Of a stretch of 11,196 nt of DNA, positions 1 through 5,133 are shown piece after piece (positions within the stretch are counted from its first letter, which is position 1; each line of letters starts with the position of its first letter). The stretch covers positions 1 to 11,196 of the forward strand of contig CAZPCC010000074.1 of the NCBI GenBank assembly GCA_964584905.1, written 5' to 3'. The DNA is from JALZIF01 sp964584905. GTDB taxonomy: Bacteria; Gemmatimonadota; Gemmatimonadetes; Gemmatimonadales; Gemmatimonadaceae. The notes below the pieces were generated by a model, which saw only the letters and a list, made by a program, of their open reading frames with translations, had not been told where the DNA came from and ran no database searches. A program made the translations under genes and the position numbers.

Positions 1-210
1 ATAGGTCAACTCATCGCCCGCCTTGCCGAAACCAACGTCCACCTCTGGCATGAGGAGGACAAAGCCCGTGCTGGGAACGATCAGCAGGTGGCGGCGGCCA
101 AGCGGCAGATCGACAAGCTTAACCAGCAGCGCAACGACTTCATCGAGCGCATCGACGAGGAAGTGATGAACACGGTGCGCGCGGCACGAGGCGAACGGCC
201 CAATGGCTGA
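1..210 (+). CDS. DUF4254-like protein, N-terminal-half module (5'-truncated by window)
   Basis: An open frame enters from the window edge and gives 69 residues before TGA at 208-210. The visible part is charged and helical, with LWHEEDKAR near residues 16-24 and a segment reading NQQRNDFIERIDEE. From memory, this pattern (a Trp-His-x-Glu-Asp stretch, then Asn-Gln-x-Arg-Asn-Asp and Ile-Asp-Glu) is that of DUF4254 proteins, which in Bacteroidota often sit next to family 9 glycosyltransferases. The biochemical function of that family is unknown. The stop overlaps the next gene's ATG by 8 bases (ATGGCTGA), so the two are probably translationally coupled. The start lies outside the window, so full length and regulation cannot be judged. 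That this is coding is well supported; the family name is a recognition by pattern. Confidence 0.6.
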   Translation: MGQLIARLAETNVHLWHEEDKARAGNDQQVAAAKRQIDKLNQQRNDFIERIDEEVMNTVRAARGERPNG

Positions 211-490
211 AACGGTAGGCTGGCTAGCCGACAAGTTGAGCATCGTGGAGCTCAAGCGCTATCACATGCGCGAGCAGGCCGAGCGCAGCGATGCCACGGC
301 GGAATTTCGCGTGCAGTGCGAGAGCAAGCTCGACGTGCTGACGATGCAGCGCGACGATCTGGCGGCCGAGCTCACGCAGTTGCTCGCCGACATCGCGTCA
401 GGCCGCGCAGTACCGAAGGTGTATCGGCAGTTCAAGATGTACAACGACCCGAAGTATCGCCGGCCCGGCCCGGCGGGGCCGGGCGCTTGA
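203..490 (+). CDS. small DUF4254-like C-terminal-half protein (95 aa)
   Basis: ATG at 203 lies within the end of the preceding gene, one frame over. The 95-residue product is mostly alpha-helical and charged: WLADKLSIVELKRYHM near residues 7-22, then a helix with LDVLTMQRDDLAAEL, then VYRQFKMYNDPKY near residues 73-85. From memory, these blocks resemble the second half of single-chain DUF4254 proteins of Bacteroidota, so this and the previous gene may be two halves of one protein encoded separately. No signal peptide, membrane segment or catalytic motif is visible. The last ten residues (Pro/Gly/Arg-rich) come from a strong GC hairpin just before the next gene. The stop TGA shares bases with a TTG start of the GT4 gene, so it is likely in the same operon. 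Function is unknown; its neighbours suggest a role linked to surface-glycan synthesis. Confidence 0.6.
   Translation: MAETVGWLADKLSIVELKRYHMREQAERSDATAEFRVQCESKLDVLTMQRDDLAAELTQLLADIASGRAVPKVYRQFKMYNDPKYRRPGPAGPGA
463..484 (+). promoter_or_regulatory. Perfect 9-bp GC hairpin just before the GT4 start
   Basis: The left arm GCCCGGCCC (463-471) pairs perfectly with GGGCCGGGC (476-484) around a GGCG loop. It overlaps the last codons of the 95-aa gene and ends two bases before the TTG start at 487. No T-run follows, so it does not look like an intrinsic terminator. In mRNA it would cover the ribosome-binding region of the GT4 gene. It could make that gene's translation depend on ribosomes finishing the upstream gene; this role is inferred. 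Confidence 0.5.
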
Positions 491-1614
491 CGAACGCCGG
501 CGCCCTCACAGTTCTGCACATAAATACGGAGCGCGGTTGGCGCGGGGGCGAGAGGCAGGTGTACTGGCTCGCGACCGAGATGCTCGCGCGCGGACACCGG
601 ACGTTGGTCGCGGCGCGTTCCGAGGAGCCGCTCGCCAAGCGCCTGTCGAACGCGGGAGTCGAAGTCGTGCCGCTCGCGCCCTTTTCGGAGTTCGATCCGT
701 ACGCCGTCGCACGGCTACGCCGCGTTATTCGCCGTGAGGGCGTGGCAATCGTGCATGCGCACACGGCACACGCAGTGGCGCTGGCGGCGCTGTCGGCGAT
801 CGGGACCAGCGTCCGGGTCGTACTCACCCGGCGAGTCGATTTTCCGCTGCGCGCGAATTTTGGCACCCGTTGGAAGTACGAACGGGCGCATGGTATCATC
901 GCGATTTCGAGTGCCATCGCGGACATCATGGCGAGTGGCGGTATTGCGCGGTCCAGGATCGACATCGTGCCGAGTGGAATCGATCTGTCGCGGCGGATCG
1001 AGCCGGCGACAGCTGAGGTGCTCGGCTCGATTGGACTGCCACCGGGAGCCCGCTGGGTGGTGCAGGTCGGCGCGCTGGTGCCGCACAAGGATCCCGTCAA
1101 CTTCGTTCGCGCGATTGCAGCCGCGAGGCGTTCGGTCCCGGATCTGCATGGCGTCATGGTGGGCGAGGGCCCGCTTCGTCAGGCAGTCGAGCACGAGATC
1201 CGCGAGCTGGGACTGGGCGACGCGCTCCACCTTACGGGTTACCGTACGGATGCCGACGAACTGCTCGCCGCCGCGAGCGTCGCGACGCTGAGCTCGCAGG
1301 AAGAAGGGTTAGGCACGGTACTGCTCGATGCACTGTCGCTGGGCATCCCTGTCGCGGCTACGGCCGCGGGCGGCATCCCTGAGGTAGTGGAGCACGAGGT
1401 CTCCGGCTTGATCGTGCCGATTCGGGAGCCGGAGATGCTGGGTGCTGCGATTGCGCGCCTTGTTCGAGATGGTTCGCTGTCCGCGCGCCTCACCGCCGCC
1501 GGCCGGGTTCGCGCTGCCGAGTTCAGCATAGCGCGCACGGCGGAGCGGACGATCGAGGTGTATCGGAGGCTGGTGTCGGGGGTCGCGGGTCGAGGGTCGG
1601 GGGTCGGGGTTTGA
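487..1614 (+). CDS. GT4-family (GT-B fold) glycosyltransferase
   Basis: The 375-residue protein begins at TTG 487, which overlaps the previous stop (TTGA). An in-frame ATG exists upstream at 316, but the family homology begins at LTVLHIN directly after the TTG. The N-terminal Rossmann domain shows the acceptor-side Gly-rich turn GWRGGERQ (residues 18-24) and HAHTAH near 90-95. The C-terminal nucleotide-sugar domain has the entry strand WVVQVGALVPHKDP (about 190-203), GEGPL (226-230) and EEGLGTVLLDAL (272-283). The usual E-x7-E donor motif appears as E273-x7-D281. Such enzymes move a sugar from a nucleotide-sugar donor onto a lipid or glycan at the inner membrane's cytosolic face. The donor and acceptor cannot be read from sequence. 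The last dozen residues (SGVAGRGSGVGV) are encoded by a heptamer repeat rather than by the ancestral gene. Neighbours suggest LPS-type glycan assembly. Confidence 0.88.
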   Translation: MTNAGALTVLHINTERGWRGGERQVYWLATEMLARGHRTLVAARSEEPLAKRLSNAGVEVVPLAPFSEFDPYAVARLRRVIRREGVAIVHAHTAHAVALAALSAIGTSVRVVLTRRVDFPLRANFGTRWKYERAHGIIAISSAIADIMASGGIARSRIDIVPSGIDLSRRIEPATAEVLGSIGLPPGARWVVQVGALVPHKDPVNFVRAIAAARRSVPDLHGVMVGEGPLRQAVEHEIRELGLGDALHLTGYRTDADELLAAASVATLSSQEEGLGTVLLDALSLGIPVAATAAGGIPEVVEHEVSGLIVPIREPEMLGAAIARLVRDGSLSARLTAAGRVRAAEFSIARTAERTIEVYRRLVSGVAGRGSGVGV

Positions 1615-1626
1615 GGGTCGGGGGTC
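1576..1626 (+). repeat. Heptamer tandem repeat, GGTCGRG type (left outer arm)
   Basis: The core thymine recurs at 1576, 1583, 1590, 1597, 1604, 1611, 1618 and 1625, an exact 7-base period with units such as GGTCGAG and GGTCGGG. The unit beginning at about 1609 is degenerate (GTTTGAG). The array runs through the GT4 stop codon at 1612-1614. Its reverse complement stands at 1724-1763. Confidence 0.9.
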
Positions 1627-1627
1627 T

Positions 1628-1650
1628 GGAAACGGGAAATGGGAAATGAG
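1628..1650 (+). repeat. Heptamer tandem repeat, GGGAAAY type (left inner arm)
   Basis: The A-triplets at 1630-1632, 1637-1639 and 1644-1646 give three 7-base units of GGGAAAC or GGGAAAT. The array directly abuts the GGTCGRG array and keeps the same period with a different unit. It can pair with the TTTCCCG units at 1671-1693. Confidence 0.85.
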
Positions 1651-1670
1651 ACGGCAACCGCCAAGTCCTT

Positions 1671-1693
1671 CCGTTTCCCGTTTCCCGTTTCCC
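1671..1693 (+). repeat. Heptamer tandem repeat, GTTTCCC type (right inner arm)
   Basis: The T-triplets start at 1674, 1681 and 1688, giving three nearly perfect units of GTTTCCC. This is the reverse complement of the GGGAAAC units at 1628-1650, which makes it the inner half of the nested inverted repeat. Confidence 0.87.
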
Positions 1694-1721
1694 ACCTTTG
1701 CCGACCTTCGCCGCTCCCCCT

Positions 1722-2768
1722 TCACCCCTCGACCCCCGACCCCCGACCCCCGACCCCCGACCCGTACCGGCCCTTCCACACCTCCACCTTCTTCACCACA
1801 TCCTCGACACTGATCCGCGACATGCGGTCATGCCGGTGTGCCGCGGTGATCGGATAGTCTTCGCCAGGTTCTCCATAAGCGTCGACGATCAAATCGTGGA
1901 ACTTTCGATAGGGCCCTACGCGCTTCGGATTGTTGTAGCCCATAAGGCTGATCACCGGCCGGTCCAGCGCGACGGCCATGTGCAGCGGCCCCGTATCGAG
2001 CGATACGATGAGCGGCGCACCGTCGAGAATCGCGACCATCTCACGCAATGTGCCGCCTAACTCGTTGATCGGAGGGTGGCGGGTGGTGGTCTCCAGTATA
2101 CGACCGGTGGCCAGCTCCCGGGCCGAGCGTCCGCCGACCAGCACGGGCTGCAGATCATAACGCTCGAATAGAACGTCGTTGAGCTCGGCCCAGCGCTCGG
2201 GAAGCCAGTCCTTCTCCGGCTTGCTCGTGCCGACGACGAGCGGCACGACCGGGCGATCGGCCTTCGCGAACCAGTCGCTCTGAATCTGCCGCTCGGCCGG
2301 CCAGGGGCCGAGGTTCCATTGCACGGGCTCGTGCGCCACGCCAAGATAGTCGAGAAACTCGAAGTACTGGTCCTGTACATGCTGGTTGTCGTGAGGCGGA
2401 ATGCGGTGCGTGGTGAACAGCCAGTTCACGTCGCGCGCGCGCGCCCGGTCGAAACCCAGTTTGACCGGTGCGTCGATGAGCGCGGTGACCACGCCCGCCT
2501 TGAAGTAAACCTGCAGGGCGAGCACGAGATCGATATTGCGGCCGCTCATCGCTTCGCGCACCTCGATGAACCCGCGCGCCCCCTTCGCCTTGTCGAACAC
2601 CACCAGGTCGTCGACATCAGGATGCCCACGCACGAGCATTGCCGGGCCGCGCTGAAGGATCCACGTGATGTGGCAATCGGGACGTGAGCGCTTGAGCGCG
2701 GTGATGACGGGAAGCACGTGGACGGCGTCGCCGAGTGCGGTCATCATGACGACCGCTATCCGCTCCAT
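1722..2768 (-). CDS. GT9-family glycosyltransferase (heptosyltransferase-like)
   Basis: The 348-residue product starts at ATG 2768, reading MERIAVVMMTALGDAVHVLP. This is the classic opening strand and GD motif of ADP-heptose:LPS heptosyltransferases, with D14 at the usual catalytic-Asp position. The frame is open for 55 more codons upstream, but those lie inside the kinase gene and look like shadow sequence. The C-terminal domain has KPEKDWLPERWAEL (about 183-196) and VSLDTGPLHMAVALDRPVISLMG (about 255-277), the donor-site Asp-Thr-Gly-Pro-x-His block of GT9. These enzymes add heptose or a related sugar to the LPS core at the cytosolic side of the inner membrane; the exact sugar is not readable. 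It follows the Kdo-type kinase by 11 bases as the last gene of the minus-strand operon. Residues about 336-348 (GSGVGGRGSGVEG) are repeat-encoded. Confidence 0.88.
   Translation of the reverse strand: MERIAVVMMTALGDAVHVLPVITALKRSRPDCHITWILQRGPAMLVRGHPDVDDLVVFDKAKGARGFIEVREAMSGRNIDLVLALQVYFKAGVVTALIDAPVKLGFDRARARDVNWLFTTHRIPPHDNQHVQDQYFEFLDYLGVAHEPVQWNLGPWPAERQIQSDWFAKADRPVVPLVVGTSKPEKDWLPERWAELNDVLFERYDLQPVLVGGRSARELATGRILETTTRHPPINELGGTLREMVAILDGAPLIVSLDTGPLHMAVALDRPVISLMGYNNPKRVGPYRKFHDLIVDAYGEPGEDYPITAAHRHDRMSRISVEDVVKKVEVWKGRYGSGVGGRGSGVEG
1724..1763 (+). repeat. Heptamer tandem repeat, CGACCCC type (right outer arm)
   Basis: GA dinucleotides fall at 1731, 1738, 1745, 1752 and 1759, an exact 7-base period of CGACCCC units. 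The array is the reverse complement of the GGTCGRG array at 1576-1626. It encodes the last codons of the minus-strand GT9 gene, giving a Gly-rich tail. Confidence 0.9.
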
Positions 2769-2779
2769 CGGGAAGCGGC

Positions 2780-3559
2780 TCACGTACCGGCGCTGCGCGC
2801 CTGACGAGCGAGAACGTCCAGCTCCGACTCGTCGACCTGCGCCCCCCGCTGGTCGCGCCACTTGCGGACCGAGCGGGCCAGACGGCGAAGATTCGCCTCC
2901 ATCACCCCCGGCTCGTCCGGCCGGTCGAACCACACGCGGTCCACATCCAGGAGCCAGGCCTCCGTGTCGCCGGACTCACGCGTCGCCAGCAGCACATTGG
3001 CGGCGTTGAGGTCCGGATGGCGCGCTCCCGCGGCGCGGAGGCTGGCGAGCAAACGGCCTACCGCCGCCCAACTTCCGGTGCGCTCCGCGCCAGGTACCGT
3101 GTCGGAAAGCACCTGTCCGAGGTCCCGGCCTCCCTCCACCTCACGAGTGGCGACGTCGGCCAGACGAAAGGGGCCGCCAGCCGGATAGCTGCAATAGGCG
3201 ATCACCTCGGGGGTCGGGACGCCGGCGCGCTCGAGCCGCAAGGCAGTGCGCAGCTCGCGCGGTGCGCGGGTGGGCGCCAGGAACCGCTCGCCGGTTACGC
3301 CGGCCAGCAGCCCCCCATGGCGCGATCGCCTGACGACAACCGGGGGGCCGCCGGCCGGGAGCGATACGGCGAACGCGGTGCCGCGGCCTCGCATTGGGCG
3401 CGCGCCGGGTGCGTGGGCGGCGAAGTCATACATGGTACCGTCGCTCAGCGCCTCGCGGGCCGAATGTATGGCACCGCGTAACGCAACGAGCTCGGTGTCT
3501 CCTTCGTGCCATTCGCGCACGTATCCCGGCGGCACCGGCATACGTCGCCATGCAATCAC
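2780..3559 (-). CDS. Kdo/LPS-core kinase-like protein (KdkA/WaaP superfamily)
   Basis: The 259-residue protein is taken from a GTG start whose first bases overlap the cyclase stop (GTGA). An in-frame ATG at 3541 (residue 7) is an alternative start. Family features in order are a Gly-rich GRG loop (58-60), VVVRRSRHGGL (75-84) in place of a lysine-bearing strand, an APRELR helix (99-104, Glu102), the catalytic loop HPDLNAANVLL (181-191, Asp183 and Asn188) and the metal-binding LLDVDR (203-208, Asp205). The loop order and the R-x-x-R/H-G-G pattern match lipopolysaccharide kinases such as 3-deoxy-D-manno-octulosonic acid kinase, which phosphorylate core sugars from ATP in the cytosol. The location beside a GT9 gene supports that. 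The exact sugar is unknown, and another small-molecule kinase role is possible. Confidence 0.78.
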   Translation of the reverse strand: MIAWRRMPVPPGYVREWHEGDTELVALRGAIHSAREALSDGTMYDFAAHAPGARPMRGRGTAFAVSLPAGGPPVVVRRSRHGGLLAGVTGERFLAPTRAPRELRTALRLERAGVPTPEVIAYCSYPAGGPFRLADVATREVEGGRDLGQVLSDTVPGAERTGSWAAVGRLLASLRAAGARHPDLNAANVLLATRESGDTEAWLLDVDRVWFDRPDEPGVMEANLRRLARSVRKWRDQRGAQVDESELDVLARQARSAGT

Positions 3560-5133
3560 TGCGAAAGGCGGTGCACGGTCATCGCCTGGCCGTTCCCCTT
3601 CACGGAAATGGGTGGATGCTCCGCGAGTCCCGGCTGGGTGGTCAGCGCCAAACGCACCCGTTCCGTCATCAGCACCTCACCCCGGGCGGCCGTTGCGCAG
3701 AGACGCCAGGCGTGGTTCACCGCGTCCCCAATCACCGTGAACTCCAGGCGCCGCTCCGAGCCGATGTTACCGGCGAACACTTCGCCGCGGTCCAGGCCGA
3801 TGCCTATCTGGAGCTCGGGTTGGCCGGTGGCGCGCCACTTCGCGTTGAGCACCTCCAGCTCCTGCATCATCTCGGCGGCCGCGCGCACAGCCCGGTCAGC
3901 ATCGTCGGGATGCTCGATCGGCGCACCCCACTGTGCCATCAGCGCGTCGCCGATGAACTTGTCGAGCATGCCCCCGTTCCGGAATACGCACTCGACCATC
4001 GCCGTGAAATACTCACTGAGCAGTGAGGCGACATCGTCGGGCCGCATGGTTTGCGACAGGGCGGTGAAGCCGCGGATGTCGCTGAACAGCACGACGACCG
4101 TGCGCTTTTCACCTCCCAGCTGCACCGCGCCGGGCTCACGCGCTATCCGCGCGGCCACTGCCGGGGCAAAATAGCGCTCGAAGTTCGAGCGTATCAGCGC
4201 CTCTTCCTTGATCCGCTGCGCAAAGGCGCCATGCTCGAGCGCCACCGCGGCGATCGCCGAAAAGGCCACCAGAAAATCGAGGTCCTCGGCGTTGAACCGA
4301 TGGGTGCTGGAGAAATTGTCCACGTACAGCACGCCTAACGGCTTTTCCCCGCTACCGGCCAGTGGTGAGCACATTGCCGAGCGGACCCGCTGCGCGACGA
4401 TCGACTGGCCGGTGAAGCGTTCGTCCTCCGGCGCGTTGTCAGTGAGTATTGCCACGCGGTCGTCGAGCACAGTGCGCGCAATCGACTGAGGTACGGGCCG
4501 GTCCACCTTTCCCCAGCGGTCCCGGGAAATGCGCGGAGACAGAGTGCCATCCTCTTCGGCGAGCACCACTGCCACGCGATCGACATCCATGATCTGGAAC
4601 AGGAATCCGGTGATCTTTTCGAGGAGGACATCGGTCTCCTCCGTGCCGCCCAATCCCCTGGATACCTCGAGCAGCAGCGCCAGCTTGCGCGCGTTGAGAT
4701 CGGAGCTCGGTACGCCGGTATCGCCCCGCCAGCGCGCACCCTCGGGAAGCTCCCCGCCGGTGTGCGGCGGAAGCTCTTGGCGCGTGAGCGAGCTCTCTCG
4801 CGCCGGCGCGGTGACTCGCGTGGTGCCGGCATCGGTATCCGGAGCGTCTTCGACTTCCACCACGTGAAAGGCAACCTCGCCAAAGATGACCTTGTCGCCG
4901 GGAATAAGCGTGGACTCGGTAATGCGCGAGCCGTTGACCAGCGTGCCGTTGCTCGACCCCAGGTCGCGCACCCACATTTCTTCGCCATTGCACACTAATT
5001 CGGCGTGGCGGCGCGAAACCGTCGCATGGGACAGCGGCAGGTCGCAACCTAACGCCCGCCCGATTAGCGTCGGCGCATCCTCCCGAAGGTCGATGAACCG
5101 TTCGCCGTCATCGGCGACAAGTCGAAAGCTCAC
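3556..5133 (-). CDS. FHA-GAF-class III adenylate/guanylate cyclase
   Basis: The 525-residue soluble signalling enzyme starts at GTG 5133, overlapping the trpE stop by four bases, with GGAGGGG just upstream. The frame stays open to 5301, but that extension runs through trpE and is low-complexity. Residues about 20-95 are an FHA phosphothreonine-binding domain (IGR at 24-26, SRRHAEL 40-46, GSSNGT 59-64). Residues about 147-305 look like a GAF sensor domain (a DVDRVAVV strand, then GVLYVDNF). Residues about 340-525 are the cyclase domain: metal ligands Asp352 (FSDIRGFT) and Asp396 (KFIGD), purine-site Lys392 and Thr466 (FTVIGD), and transition-state Asn473 and Arg477. All key residues are present, so it should be active, making cAMP or cGMP; the Thr leaves the base choice open. 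No membrane segments or signal peptide are seen. Confidence 0.9.
   Translation of the reverse strand: MSFRLVADDGERFIDLREDAPTLIGRALGCDLPLSHATVSRRHAELVCNGEEMWVRDLGSSNGTLVNGSRITESTLIPGDKVIFGEVAFHVVEVEDAPDTDAGTTRVTAPARESSLTRQELPPHTGGELPEGARWRGDTGVPSSDLNARKLALLLEVSRGLGGTEETDVLLEKITGFLFQIMDVDRVAVVLAEEDGTLSPRISRDRWGKVDRPVPQSIARTVLDDRVAILTDNAPEDERFTGQSIVAQRVRSAMCSPLAGSGEKPLGVLYVDNFSSTHRFNAEDLDFLVAFSAIAAVALEHGAFAQRIKEEALIRSNFERYFAPAVAARIAREPGAVQLGGEKRTVVVLFSDIRGFTALSQTMRPDDVASLLSEYFTAMVECVFRNGGMLDKFIGDALMAQWGAPIEHPDDADRAVRAAAEMMQELEVLNAKWRATGQPELQIGIGLDRGEVFAGNIGSERRLEFTVIGDAVNHAWRLCATAARGEVLMTERVRLALTTQPGLAEHPPISVKGNGQAMTVHRLSQ

Larger units (their letters stand above)
1615..1721. terminator. Nested inverted repeat between convergent genes; possible bidirectional terminator
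   Basis: This 107-base gap between the convergent GT4 and GT9 genes holds the GGGAAAY units, a short centre (about 1651-1670, GACGG..CAACCGCC..) and the complementary TTTCCCG units. Outside these lie the outer arms, which extend into both coding regions. The transcript of either strand can fold into a long imperfect hairpin. A stem between convergent genes is a natural place for two-way termination, but no clear terminal T-run is present, so the terminator role is an inference. No gene is seen in the gap. Confidence 0.45.

Noticed and set aside
316..486. Longer GT4 start at ATG 316
   Set aside because: It would overlap the 95-aa gene for 175 bases with an Arg-rich extension unlike any GT4 N-terminus. 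TTG 487 fits the family start and the overlap.
2430..2445. CG dinucleotide run
   Set aside because: It encodes the ordinary Arg-Ala-Arg stretch of the GT9 protein and is short enough to be codon bias.
2769..2933. Longer GT9 start inside the kinase gene
   Set aside because: The 55 extra residues are Gly/Arg/Pro-rich shadow sequence of the kinase; the GT9 fold starts exactly at MERIAVV.
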